Of a DNA stretch of 64,000 bases, positions 1-8,731 are shown one piece after another. Source of the stretch: Paracoccus yibinensis (GTDB taxonomy: Bacteria; Pseudomonadota; Alphaproteobacteria; Rhodobacterales; Rhodobacteraceae); the NCBI RefSeq assembly GCF_030846195.1, contig NZ_JAVCWH010000006.1:1-64000 (forward strand). The letters are read 5' to 3'. Below the pieces are notes generated by a model. That model was given only the letters and a program-made list of their open reading frames with translations, searched no databases and had not been told where the DNA came from. Every line of letters starts with the position of its first letter. Within the stretch, counting starts at the first letter, position 1. Made by a program: the position numbers and the translations under genes.

Positions 1-259
1 TCCCATGCCTGGCTCCCAAGGATCGACACGATGCTCATCCAGGGGAGTGTGACATTCCTGAATTGCAGAGGTGAGACATTTTAACTTTGCGGCTATATCT
101 TCAAGGCTGATAATCCGACTTATGGAACCTGAATCCCGGCTTCGTTCGTGTGACATCCCGGCGCAGTTTGCAGTGCAGCCAAATGTCTTGTTCCTGCCGG
201 GGGTCTGAAGGGTTGGGGAACCGGTGGCGGCGTTTCTGCCTGGTTTGGCCGCAGCCCCC
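1..259. mobile_element. possible insertion-sequence end (remnant)
   Basis: No gene is recognisable here. Three close copies of GTGWGACATYYC occur at 47-58, 71-82 and 148-159. Repeated short terminal motifs of this kind are a feature of IS21-like element ends, but no transposase reading frame lies inside the window. The stretch adjoins a truncated WGR gene, which fits a rearrangement point. The assignment is an inference; a regulatory region with direct repeats is the alternative. Confidence 0.3.
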
Positions 260-382
260 CTAGCTGCTAATCAGGACCACGCCGCCGAACAGATCAAGGG
301 CGATTTCCACACGATAGAAGCACGCCTTGTTTCGACCGGGGTCGTGGCAGGGCACAAGAATATCGCTTGATCCCGATAGCAT
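260..382 (-). pseudogene. truncated WGR-domain protein
   Basis: A 40-codon frame starts with ATG at 382 and ends with TAG at 260. It contains DPGRNKACFYRVEIALDLFG, which matches the start of small alphaproteobacterial WGR proteins (usual pattern DPARNMARFYRLxxxPDLFGGW). The reading stops two or three residues after GGVVLI, just before the WGR tripeptide that defines the family, so more than half of the usual 80-100 residue protein is missing. WGR domains are linked to nucleic-acid binding, but this remnant is very unlikely to work. It lies between the end of the YdeP-type gene and the possible IS end. The similarity is from memory of the family, not from a search. Confidence 0.5.
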
Positions 383-469
383 AGGCGGGTTTTCGACCCC
401 CTGGGCACGAAATCCAATGACAATCGTGGATCAGAGACCAGTTGACCGATTCCGATCCTCGATGGGTGC

Positions 470-2728
470 TCAGGTCTCGATCCGCACCGGGGCGCTCTTG
501 TAGGCTGGGGTCTTGGAGGCCTGGTCATGCAGGGACAGTGGCACCAAGGGGTTCGCTTCGGGGTAATAGGCGGCGACGCAGCCGCGCGGCAGGTCATAGG
601 GCACGACGCTCAGCCCCTCGACCCGGCGGAGGATTCCGTCATCCGCTGCCGAAACCAGGGTAACACGCTGGCCATCCGCCAGCCCCGCCCGTCCCATGTC
701 TTCCCGAGAGATCAGGACGATCATCCGGTCCCCCGACAACCCCCGCAACCGGTCCGAAAAGCCATAGACGGTGGTGTTGAACTGATCGTTCGACCGCAAC
801 GTGATCAGGGTGAAGGCATCGGGCGCGGGATCGCCGCCAAGCGCGGACAGGCTTGCAGGGATCGTGAGTTCCGCCTTGCCGCTTTCGGTCTGCCAGTCCC
901 GTTCGCGCGCCGAATTGCCGCGATAAAAGCCTCCGGGCTGGTTCATGCGGCCATTGAAATCGGCGAACTGGTCGGGAAAGGTCGCCTCGATCAGGTCGCG
1001 GATGCGGCCGTAATCCGCAATCCAGTCATCCCATTTGACCTGCGGGTTTGGCGGCAGCGTCGCCTTGGCCATGCCTGCGACGATGGCGGGTTCCGACAGA
1101 AGATGCCGCGATGCCGGCGAACGCTTGCCGATGGATCCGTGGATATGGCTGAGACTGTCTTCCATCGAGACCATCTGCGGACCGGATTTCTGCTTGTCGC
1201 GTTCTGCCCGCACCAGGCAAGGCAGCAGCCAGGCGCCAGGACCGGCCAGGACATGCGTGCGGTTCAGGCGGGTGGCGATCTGCACGTTCAGGTCCAGCCC
1301 CGCCCATGCCGGCTCGGCCCGCGCCAGATCGGGGATCGCCCGGCCGAAATTGCCGCCCAGGCCGATGAAACCCCGGACGGTGCCGTCGATCATGCCCTCG
1401 ACCGCCTCGACCGTGGTCATGCCGGTGTCGCGCGGGGGTTCGAAGCCGAACAGCTCGGCCAGCTTGTCCAAAGGCACCAGTTCAGGCTTTTCCGCGATGC
1501 CCACCGTCCGTTGGCCCTGGACATTCGAATGGCCGCGCACCGGGCAGATGCCGGTCCCCTCTCGCCCGATATTGCCGCCCATCAGCAGCAGGTTCACCAG
1601 CATCCCCACGCTGTCGCCGCCATGGACGTGCTGGGTCAGCCCCATGCCATAGACGCCGATCACCCGCTTGGACTTGGCGTAAAGCTCGGCCACCTCGATC
1701 AGATCCTGCCGGGGCAGGCCCGAGGTCGCCTCGATCCCGTCCCAGGTCTGGGCGCGGATCCATGCCTCGAACCCATCGAAGCCGTGGCAATGGCGAGCGA
1801 TGAAGTCGCGGTCCAGGGCGCCCTTGTCGAACAGGTGCTTGCAGATCCCCGCAATGGCCGCGATGTCGCCGCCCGGGCGCAGTTGCAGATAGATGTCGGA
1901 GACCGGCGTCGCCCTGCCCGACAGCATCTCGGTCGGGCTTTGCGGGTTCATGAACTCCACCAGGCCGCGTTCCCGGACCGGGTTGAAGGTGACGATCCTG
2001 CAGCCGCGCTTGACCGCCTGCTGGATGGGATGCAGGAAACGCGGGCTGTTCGAGCCGGTGTTCTGGCCGAAGAACAGCATCAGGTCGCAATGGTCGAAAT
2101 CGTCCAGGACGCAGGTGCCGACCGGCGCGCCGATGGTCCGCTTCAGCGCGACGCTGGTCGTCTCGTGGCACATGTTGGAACTGTCGGGCAGGTTGTTGTG
2201 CCCATAAAGCCGCGCGAAAAGCTGATACAGATAGGACGTCTCAAGGCTGGCGCGTCCCGAGGTATAGAAGATGGTGGATTTCGGGTCCAAGTCCCTCAGC
2301 GCCTGGCCGATCGCCGTGAAGGCCTGCCCCCAGGTCGTACGGACATAACGGTCGCTCGCCGGATCATAGCGCATCGGGTGGGTCAGCCTGCCCGCCGCCT
2401 CAAGGTCGTGGTCGCACCAGGTCCGCAGTTCGGTCAGGGTGTGGCGGGCGAAGAAGTCGGGACCGCAGCGGCTGCGGGTCAGATCCCAGATGGTGGCCTT
2501 GGCGCCGTTCTCGCAGAACTCGGCCAGATGGGGGGATGGCGGCTTGGCCCAGGCGCAGGATGTGCACATGTGCCCGCCTGGCTTGTTCTGGCGGCGCAGC
2601 GTGTCCAGGGTGCCCAGGCCGATCCGGTCCTTCGCGGCATGTTTCAGCACGCTTTTCAGCGACCCCCATCCACCGGTCGGCTGATCGTAATAAGGCGTGG
2701 TCGGATCCTGATCGCGTTCCTGGGTCAT
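470..2728 (-). CDS. FdhF/YdeP-family molybdopterin oxidoreductase
   Basis: This 752-residue protein belongs to the molybdopterin oxidoreductase superfamily, in the YdeP branch that resembles formate dehydrogenase alpha subunits. The N-terminus carries C55-x2-C58 and C72 in the sequence CTSCAW...FCENGAKAT, typical of YdeP. The large catalytic region follows (GRASLETSYLYQLFARLYG, FFGQNTGSNSPRF, PVRGHSNVQG), and a C-terminal cofactor-binding domain (TLRSNDQFNTTVYG) ends the protein. The length is normal for the family. The physiological substrate of YdeP proteins is uncertain; E. coli YdeP is linked to acid resistance. The start overlaps the stop of the catalase-like gene by four bases, so the two are translationally coupled. 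No signal peptide is visible, so a cytoplasmic enzyme is expected. Confidence 0.85.
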   Translation of the reverse strand: MTQERDQDPTTPYYDQPTGGWGSLKSVLKHAAKDRIGLGTLDTLRRQNKPGGHMCTSCAWAKPPSPHLAEFCENGAKATIWDLTRSRCGPDFFARHTLTELRTWCDHDLEAAGRLTHPMRYDPASDRYVRTTWGQAFTAIGQALRDLDPKSTIFYTSGRASLETSYLYQLFARLYGHNNLPDSSNMCHETTSVALKRTIGAPVGTCVLDDFDHCDLMLFFGQNTGSNSPRFLHPIQQAVKRGCRIVTFNPVRERGLVEFMNPQSPTEMLSGRATPVSDIYLQLRPGGDIAAIAGICKHLFDKGALDRDFIARHCHGFDGFEAWIRAQTWDGIEATSGLPRQDLIEVAELYAKSKRVIGVYGMGLTQHVHGGDSVGMLVNLLLMGGNIGREGTGICPVRGHSNVQGQRTVGIAEKPELVPLDKLAELFGFEPPRDTGMTTVEAVEGMIDGTVRGFIGLGGNFGRAIPDLARAEPAWAGLDLNVQIATRLNRTHVLAGPGAWLLPCLVRAERDKQKSGPQMVSMEDSLSHIHGSIGKRSPASRHLLSEPAIVAGMAKATLPPNPQVKWDDWIADYGRIRDLIEATFPDQFADFNGRMNQPGGFYRGNSARERDWQTESGKAELTIPASLSALGGDPAPDAFTLITLRSNDQFNTTVYGFSDRLRGLSGDRMIVLISREDMGRAGLADGQRVTLVSAADDGILRRVEGLSVVPYDLPRGCVAAYYPEANPLVPLSLHDQASKTPAYKSAPVRIET

Positions 2729-3807
2729 GTCGTATCCTGTCGGGCGGGTTCATGGATGGGGCAGCCGTTGAATTCGGACCGGAAGTCGGACGACATCCGG
2801 TAAGGCTCGCGCCGGGCGCGGTTGATGGCGCCCAGCGGGCGATGCGCCTGGACGCCCGTCCAGACGGAAAAGCGCATGTGTTCATCGACCAGTTCGGCTG
2901 CGTCCTCGCTCCAGCCGGTTTGCGCCAGGACGTGCAGGCGCGCCACCGTGACGAAGGGGGACAGGCTTTCGTCCCACAGGACCGAGGGATCCTCGACCGG
3001 CATCCGGTCCAGGTCGCGGCAAAGCTGGACGCGCAGGTTCCAGACGGCATCGCCCGTCTGCATGTCTGCGGCCACCGTTTCGCGGATCGCGTCGGGGCGG
3101 CCCTTGGTGTCGATGACCTGTCCGGTGTGGCGGGTCAGGCTGTCCGAGGCGGGTTCCAGCGACAGCTTGGCGATATGGTCGCCGAACCGGAAAGCCGTCT
3201 GCGTGTAATAGGTTTCCCCCAGCGGATGCACGTTCGGCGCGCCGCCCAGGGTCTGCAAGGTCGCACTTTCGCCGCCTACCGTTTCAAGCGCCTTTTCTGC
3301 CCCGCGCAGCACCGCCGACAGCCCGCGCTTGGCCCATTCGGCGCGGTCGGTGGTCCCGGCCAGAAGCTTGAGGTTCTTCAGGAATGCCGCCGGATCGGGT
3401 GCGGGAAAGGCAGGGCCGTTGACGAAGATGAAATCCTGGTTTGTCCCCTCGGCCCCTTCCAGTCGCTCGCCCTCGACCCCGATGATCTTCAGCGCCAGCC
3501 CGCGCGGGACCGAGACGGAATCGTGCAGCAGATCGCCGGGATTGGTCGAGATGCGGATGATCGCACCATGCCGCCCTGGCTTGGCGAAGATGCCCTGGGC
3601 CAGTTCGGTGGGCAGGTCCGGCAGGACCTCCAGTTCGCCCCGCAGGATGCCGTGGCTTTTGGCATGGACCGCGCGGACGGCATGGCCGTAGTCCTTGGAC
3701 GTGGTTTCCAGGATGTCGCGCAGGGTGTCGGACAGGGCGCGGATCACCTGCGGCTCGTCAAGCGTGACGGTTTCGACGTCAGAGGAGTAGCGGACGGCTG
3801 GCTGCAT
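2725..3807 (-). CDS. catalase-family haem protein
   Basis: This 360-residue protein is a member of the short catalase-related family (SrpA-like), smaller than true catalases of about 480-500 residues. H48 in RAVHAKSHGILRGE aligns with the distal catalytic histidine motif of catalases. FVNGPAFPAPDPAAFLKNLK and the segment around GETYYTQTAFRFGDH fit the family core. I chose ATG at 3807 (MQPAVRY) over the upstream start at 3858 because the 17 extra residues look unlike the family. It probably handles peroxide or organic peroxide, but activity cannot be read from sequence. It is coupled to the YdeP-like gene by an ATGA overlap, suggesting that the two act together. Confidence 0.75.
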   Translation of the reverse strand: MQPAVRYSSDVETVTLDEPQVIRALSDTLRDILETTSKDYGHAVRAVHAKSHGILRGELEVLPDLPTELAQGIFAKPGRHGAIIRISTNPGDLLHDSVSVPRGLALKIIGVEGERLEGAEGTNQDFIFVNGPAFPAPDPAAFLKNLKLLAGTTDRAEWAKRGLSAVLRGAEKALETVGGESATLQTLGGAPNVHPLGETYYTQTAFRFGDHIAKLSLEPASDSLTRHTGQVIDTKGRPDAIRETVAADMQTGDAVWNLRVQLCRDLDRMPVEDPSVLWDESLSPFVTVARLHVLAQTGWSEDAAELVDEHMRFSVWTGVQAHRPLGAINRARREPYRMSSDFRSEFNGCPIHEPARQDTT

Positions 3808-3894
3808 GATCTGCCCTTTGCGACTGGCGTGCCAAGGCACAACCGCCAGGCAGGCCAAGCGTTCCGGGCCACGCGATCGTCAGGGGATCACAAG

Positions 3895-6099
3895 TCAGGC
3901 AATCGCGGGGTTCACGTTCGACAGGAAATGAAACAGCGCCTCGGTATCCAGGGGCTTCGACATCGGGAACAGACCCATCCGCGCACAGCGTTCGCGCAGC
4001 ACCGGCGAGCGATCGGCCGAGATGATGCGCGCCGGGCGCCAGCCGAACCGCTTGCGCAGCATCGCCACCAGATCCAGCCCGTCCACGTCATCGTTCAGCT
4101 GATAGTCGATCAGCATCGCGTCGGGGACGAAATCCATCTCGTCGATCAGGGCGATGGCGTCTTCGGGACCTTCGGCGTCCAGGACGGTGATGCCCCAGCC
4201 TTCCAGCAGCGCCACCATGGCGCGGCGCAATTCGTGGTCGTTATCCACCAGCAGCACCAGAAGCCCCGTCCCCGCCAGCGACGGCAGGCGGCGCGCATCG
4301 CCGCTGTCTTCGCTGCCGCCCGGCCGCGCCGTGGTTATCGGCACGGTCACGCGGAAGACGCTGCCCCGGCCGGGGCGGGACAGAAGGTCCAGCCCATGCC
4401 CCAGCCGGGCGCAGGCCCGTTCCACGATGGCCAGTCCCAGTCCCATCCCTTCGCTGGCCGAGGCGCGGCGGTGCAACCGGCGGAATTCCTGGAAGATCAC
4501 GTCCCGATCCTCGGGCCGGATGCCGGGGCCGCTGTCCCAGACCTCGATGCGGATGCGGTCGCCGCGCCGGCGCGCGCCCACGAAGACCCCGCCCCGGTCG
4601 GTATAGCGGATGGCATTGGAGATCAGGTTCTGCACGATCCGCTGCAGATAAAGCCCGTCACTGACCACATGCGCGTCCGTCGGGCGAACGCGGAACCGCA
4701 GCCCCTTGGCCGCCGCCGCCGGGGCAAAGCTTGACGCCAGCGACGACAGGATGTCGTTCAGCGCCAGATCGCCCTGGGAAAGCTGTTCTTCCTGGGTTTC
4801 CAGGCGGGATATGTCCAGCAGGGCCTCGATGATGCGTTCGACACTGGTCAGCGCCTCGCTCGCCTTCTGCACGCTGCTGTTGGTACCGGCGGCGTCGGCG
4901 GCGGACAGATACAGCTTGGCGGCCGAAAGGGGTTGCAACAGGTCGTGGCTTGCCGCCGCGACGAAACGCGACTTGGACGCATTCGACCGTTCCGCCCGTG
5001 CCAGGGCATCGCGCAATTCGTCGGTGCGGGCCGCGACGCGGGCCTCAAGCTCCTCGTTCGCGCGGGCCAGGCGGCGCAGGGCGTCGCGTTCGGCGGTGAC
5101 ATCGGTCAGGGACAGCACGAAGCCTTCATCGGGCAGGCGCTGTGCAAACCCGTCCAGCGTCATCGCGCCGTCCTTTTGCGTCAGCTCAAAGGATAACGCG
5201 CCGCGCCCGGCCCGGTCCTGCATCCAGGCGGCTATCCGGGCGGCGGACTGGCTGTCGGCCAGCCGGAAGGATTGCTGGATCTGGTCGGTCACCCGCTGGA
5301 ACCGGGTGCCCAGGGTGAAGGTCTGCGGCGGCAGGCCGGTCAGGATGCGGAACCGGCGGTTCCAGCCCGCCAGCAGGCCTTCGGCATCGAAGATCGCGAC
5401 GCCCTGCGCCAGATGATCCAGCGTCGCGCGGATGATCCGGCCCTGGTTGTCCAGCAGGCGTTCGCGCTGTTCGCGTTCGGCGCGCATCAGGTCCGACACG
5501 TCGGTCTGCACGATGGCGGTGCCGGAATTCGCCGTCCGATGTTCCGAAACCTGCATCCAGCGGTCGTCGGTCAGCGCCAGGTTGAAGATCACATGATCGC
5601 GCCGGTGCCGCCGCATCCGGGTCTCGGCCCAATCCTCGGGCGTCTGGCCCGCAGGCAGGCGCAGCATCGCCGAACGGCTGACGACCTGGATATAGTCGGC
5701 AAAGGTCATGCCCGGATGCAGCCTGGCCCGCACATCGGGCATCTGCCAGCAGAAGCGGCCGTTGAACAGCAGCAGGACGTCATCGACGCCGAACAGGGCA
5801 AAGCCTTCCTGAACCGCCTCGATGGCGCTTGCCAGATCCCGGCGCGCGGCCTCGATCTCGACATTGGCGGCGGACAGGCGGGCGTTCGATTCGTTCAGCA
5901 GGGCAAGGGCGCGTTCCAGTTCCTCGGTCCGGCGGCGGACCTGGTCTTCCAGCACCACGGCGCGTTCGAACTGGGAATAGGCGGCGCCGTCGCGGTCGGT
6001 CTGGGTTTCGACGCGGCGCATCAGCACCTGGCTGATCTTTTTCAGGCGGGCGATCTGCACATCCAGGGGTTCGGCGGGATCGACAAGGTTGTCCATCAT
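3895..6099 (-). CDS. PAS-domain hybrid histidine kinase (NahK/ErcS type)
   Basis: The 734-residue protein starts with a coiled-coil (about 10-95). Two PAS-like modules follow (about 95-210 and 220-340), then a second coiled coil, a HisKA domain with the H-box ASHDLLQPLSAAK (about 380), and an HATPase domain with NLISNAIRYTDRGG and GMGLGLAIVERA. A C-terminal receiver domain (about 615-730) carries LIDYQLNDD as its phospho-acceptor region. No membrane segment is present, so it senses a cytoplasmic signal or a partner. The start overlaps the FIST gene stop, and a LuxR response regulator lies upstream in the same run. This arrangement resembles the kinases tied to quinoprotein ethanol oxidation in Pseudomonas. 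The regulatory target is inferred only. Confidence 0.85.
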   Translation of the reverse strand: MMDNLVDPAEPLDVQIARLKKISQVLMRRVETQTDRDGAAYSQFERAVVLEDQVRRRTEELERALALLNESNARLSAANVEIEAARRDLASAIEAVQEGFALFGVDDVLLLFNGRFCWQMPDVRARLHPGMTFADYIQVVSRSAMLRLPAGQTPEDWAETRMRRHRRDHVIFNLALTDDRWMQVSEHRTANSGTAIVQTDVSDLMRAEREQRERLLDNQGRIIRATLDHLAQGVAIFDAEGLLAGWNRRFRILTGLPPQTFTLGTRFQRVTDQIQQSFRLADSQSAARIAAWMQDRAGRGALSFELTQKDGAMTLDGFAQRLPDEGFVLSLTDVTAERDALRRLARANEELEARVAARTDELRDALARAERSNASKSRFVAAASHDLLQPLSAAKLYLSAADAAGTNSSVQKASEALTSVERIIEALLDISRLETQEEQLSQGDLALNDILSSLASSFAPAAAAKGLRFRVRPTDAHVVSDGLYLQRIVQNLISNAIRYTDRGGVFVGARRRGDRIRIEVWDSGPGIRPEDRDVIFQEFRRLHRRASASEGMGLGLAIVERACARLGHGLDLLSRPGRGSVFRVTVPITTARPGGSEDSGDARRLPSLAGTGLLVLLVDNDHELRRAMVALLEGWGITVLDAEGPEDAIALIDEMDFVPDAMLIDYQLNDDVDGLDLVAMLRKRFGWRPARIISADRSPVLRERCARMGLFPMSKPLDTEALFHFLSNVNPAIA

Positions 6100-7277
6100 T
6101 CGCCCTCGGGGGCATAGATGGCCACCCCGGTTATGGTCAGGTTCACATGCATGGCGCCGAACTGTTCGCCATAGGTCGAAAAGCCGGTGACGTTGTGGCG
6201 GGCCAGAACCTCGGACACGGCGCGCAACTGCTGCTTCTGCTGCGCCTCGATCCGGCGCAGGATGCAGTCGCAGGCCAGGATGCTGTCGGGCGCCCCCCCT
6301 ACCCCCAGCCCGGCAAGGCTGGCTTCCAGCGACCGGGCGATGTCGCCCGGCGTCGCCAGCGTCAGCACGACGCCTTCGTCAATGGCGCTGAAGAACACCA
6401 GATCCGTGCCGTTTTCGACCCGCTGGATCGACCGGACGTGGTAACGGCCGCCGACGCGCACGACCAGCGGATGCGCGGCGAAGGTGAAGGGATCCAGCTG
6501 CCCGGCGGGCTTGCCCAGCAGGCGCGCGTATTCCGTGGCGGCGGGGGCCGCATTGATTTCATGCACCCGCCGCTGCGCCGGATCGGCGCCGGTCACGACC
6601 ATCTGGCCCGTGCCCGCGTCCAGATGGTCGAAGCTGAAGACCCTGACCGGGCATCGGGTGCGGATGAAGGTCAGGAAGGCCGCGTTCGTGCGCACCTGCG
6701 CGCCTTGGGCGACATAGCCTTGGCCGAACCGCGTGCCGTCGCCCGCCGATCCCCCGAACAGTGGCACGGGGCCAAGACCGTGGCCCAGGACGGCCATCAG
6801 CGCATCTTCCCGCAGGGTGCTGCCATCGACCATCAGATAGGCGAATTCATGGGCGAAACCCGGATGCTGCGCGCCAAGCCGCTGGCGGGCGCGGATCATC
6901 CGGTCGATCAGGATGGCAGGCTCGATCCGGTCCAGATCCTCGATGGCGATGGTTTCGGCGGCGAAGTCGCGTGCGGGAAAACCCACGGCGACGATCCGAT
7001 CCTCGACATAGCCGCCCGCGATCTCGCCCGCCGTGGTGCAGCCCAGCACCGGGGTCTCGCCAAAGAGCCGGTCGGCCGCCGCCATGGTCGCCCCGAAGTC
7101 CGCCGTGGGCGAGGCAAAGACCAGTACAAGCGCAAGGCCCGGCCCCAGATCGGCCGCCAGATGCAGCATCGCCGCCGGATCGCCCGCCGGGGCCTGGCCG
7201 CGCCGCAAAACCCGTCCGGTGGCGCCTGTGCCCATGTCCGCCCCCGTCAGGGCGGCTGTCGGATCCCCTCCGTCCAT
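6096..7277 (-). CDS. FIST N/C domain sensory protein
   Basis: This protein of about 393 residues has an N-terminal FIST domain (from roughly LRRGQAPAGDPAAMLHL through VLGCTTAGEIAGGYVEDRI) and a FIST_C domain (VRVGGRYHVRSIQRVENG through the cysteine-containing ILACDCILRRIEAQQK). FIST domains are thought to bind small ligands, possibly amino acids, for signal transduction. The frame opens upstream at a TTG (7340) inside the response regulator gene. ATG at 7277 is preferred here, and ATG at 7235 is also possible with a GGGGG stretch upstream. The stop overlaps the start of the hybrid kinase, so it probably feeds a signal to that kinase. Confidence 0.8.
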   Translation of the reverse strand: MDGGDPTAALTGADMGTGATGRVLRRGQAPAGDPAAMLHLAADLGPGLALVLVFASPTADFGATMAAADRLFGETPVLGCTTAGEIAGGYVEDRIVAVGFPARDFAAETIAIEDLDRIEPAILIDRMIRARQRLGAQHPGFAHEFAYLMVDGSTLREDALMAVLGHGLGPVPLFGGSAGDGTRFGQGYVAQGAQVRTNAAFLTFIRTRCPVRVFSFDHLDAGTGQMVVTGADPAQRRVHEINAAPAATEYARLLGKPAGQLDPFTFAAHPLVVRVGGRYHVRSIQRVENGTDLVFFSAIDEGVVLTLATPGDIARSLEASLAGLGVGGAPDSILACDCILRRIEAQQKQQLRAVSEVLARHNVTGFSTYGEQFGAMHVNLTITGVAIYAPEGE

Positions 7278-7317
7278 CCTGCCATCGCCTGTCCGCGCCC
7301 CTCGGGCGGGCAGGATG

Positions 7318-7986
7318 TCACCGCGCTGCAAGGCTGTCAAACCGCGCGGACTGCACGGCCAGAACGGCCTGCGTGCGGTTCTGCACGCCCAGCTTGCGCA
7401 TGATCACCGTCACATGTGCCTTGACGGTCGATTCCGCGATGTCCAGGTCATGCGCGATCTGCTTGTTCAGCTTGCCTTCAGATATCAGCGCCAGGATCTT
7501 CGACTGCTGTGCGGTCAGGCTTTCCAGCCGATCCCGCGTCAGGGCCATCGGCTTGCCGCCGGGGTCCGAGGCCACGAAGCCCTCGGGCAGATAGATCTCG
7601 CCCCGGCTGATCCGAGCCAGGGCTTCCTGGAACACCTGCCGCTGGCTGTGCTTGGGGACATAGCCGGAGGCCCCGAAATCGATGGCGGCATTCACGATGG
7701 CCGGGCTGGTCAGCGACGACACGATCAGAAGCGCCGCCCGGGGTGCGGCCTTGCGCACCTTCATCAGCCCGTCCAATCCGTCGGCATCGGGCAGATTCAG
7801 GTCCAAAAACACCGCGTCGGGCGGCGGCCCGACGGCCAGTTGGCGCAGGCAGTCCGCGATGGAGCTGGTGGTGCGCACGCTGCTGATGCCGCCGACGATC
7901 TGAAGCGTGATCGACAGCGCGTCCGAGAACAGCGGATGATCCTCGACGATCAGGACCGAGGCGATGGGGCGGTAGGTCTGGGTCAT
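7318..7986 (-). CDS. LuxR-family two-component response regulator
   Basis: The 222-residue protein has an N-terminal receiver domain (1-125) with the acidic pocket ED15 and phospho-acceptor D62 in DAVFLDLNLPDADG, and a C-terminal LuxR/NarL helix-turn-helix (about 155-215) containing LTAQQSKILALISEGKLNKQ and IAESTVKAHVTVIMRKLGV. It should bind DNA after phosphorylation, most likely by the hybrid kinase encoded two genes downstream. It begins only 24 bases after the rhodanese-like gene, so it is probably co-transcribed with it. The likely target is the adjacent, now broken, quinoprotein alcohol-oxidation genes; this is an inference from position. Confidence 0.88.
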   Translation of the reverse strand: MTQTYRPIASVLIVEDHPLFSDALSITLQIVGGISSVRTTSSIADCLRQLAVGPPPDAVFLDLNLPDADGLDGLMKVRKAAPRAALLIVSSLTSPAIVNAAIDFGASGYVPKHSQRQVFQEALARISRGEIYLPEGFVASDPGGKPMALTRDRLESLTAQQSKILALISEGKLNKQIAHDLDIAESTVKAHVTVIMRKLGVQNRTQAVLAVQSARFDSLAAR

Positions 7987-8010
7987 GGCGGATGCCCTTC
8001 GCGGTTTCGG

Positions 8011-8589
8011 TCAGTTTAGGGCCGGTCGGGGGGCGGCGTCCATGCCGCAGAGGCTGGCGCCGATGGGCAAGGGGTCCACCGGCTGCAAGGCGCGTCCCGC
8101 ATCGGCCCAGTCGTCCACGCCGCCCGGATACCAGCCGATGTCCCGCTGTCGCAAGGCGGCGCCATGCTGGACCCCATTCCAGCCTATCCAGCAGCCGGTG
8201 TTGCGGAACAGGACGAGGGGCCGGCCCGTGCAGCCTTCCAGCGACTTCCGCAGCCCAGCGGCAATGCGCGGGTCGGCACGGCCGCGTCCGATTTCAGGCA
8301 GCCAGTGCGCGTCGGGGATGGTCTGGTGCGGCGCGGCAATGATCCAGGCGCCGTCGGATGTGATGGCATGACCCGGCGCGGCCATCGCGTCGATCAGCAG
8401 TGCGCCGCCACCGGTCATTGCGGCGACCGTTTCGGCGTCCGGCACGCGGCATCCCGGCACACTGCCGGGGACCGGCGCGCGATAGTCCGCGATGCGCGGT
8501 CCGGTGGTGGCATCAAAGGCCTGTTCGGCCCCGGCGGCGAGGGGCATCAGCGCGATCAGCGCGGCGGGGATCAGGCGCGGCAGGCTCAT
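8011..8589 (-). CDS. PQQ-associated rhodanese-like (CXXCW-family) protein
   Basis: The 192-residue protein begins with a signal peptide (SLPRLIPAALIALMPLAAGA), so it is periplasmic. The body is a rhodanese-like fold with the family signatures GCWIGWNGVQHGAAL and WYPGGVDDW, which define the PQQ-dependent-catabolism-associated CXXCW family. The first cysteine of the CXXCW motif is replaced by asparagine here (NTGCW), leaving one cysteine at that site. Members of this family co-occur with PQQ alcohol dehydrogenases. It is divergent to the remains of exactly such genes at 8732-10650 and heads the signalling operon. Its role is unknown even in intact systems. Confidence 0.72.
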   Translation of the reverse strand: MSLPRLIPAALIALMPLAAGAEQAFDATTGPRIADYRAPVPGSVPGCRVPDAETVAAMTGGGALLIDAMAAPGHAITSDGAWIIAAPHQTIPDAHWLPEIGRGRADPRIAAGLRKSLEGCTGRPLVLFRNTGCWIGWNGVQHGAALRQRDIGWYPGGVDDWADAGRALQPVDPLPIGASLCGMDAAPRPALN

Positions 8590-8731
8590 GCGTCCAGCCT
8601 TTCACACCGGCCGGCCCCCACCAATTCGACCTTCAGCCTAAGACTTCCTACCGGAGGGACCGTTGGAAAATTGCCCAGAACCGCCCCCTGCCCCGATCCC
8701 GTGCCGAACGATGAACAAGGGGGAAAACGGA
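8590..8731. promoter_or_regulatory. divergent intergenic region
   Basis: The 142 bases separate the rhodanese-like gene (minus) from the decayed SoxYZ-like gene (plus) and should have held both promoters. AGGGGGAAAA-like purine-rich sequence precedes the relic ATG at 8732, consistent with its former ribosome binding site. No clear operator repeat was found. Confidence 0.35.

Noticed and set aside
527..2803. Long open frame of about 758 codons opposite the YdeP-like gene
   Set aside because: It is the mirror frame of a high-GC gene: its composition is rich in Arg, Gln, Gly and Asp, it lacks domain motifs, and the minus strand encodes a recognisable protein over the whole stretch.
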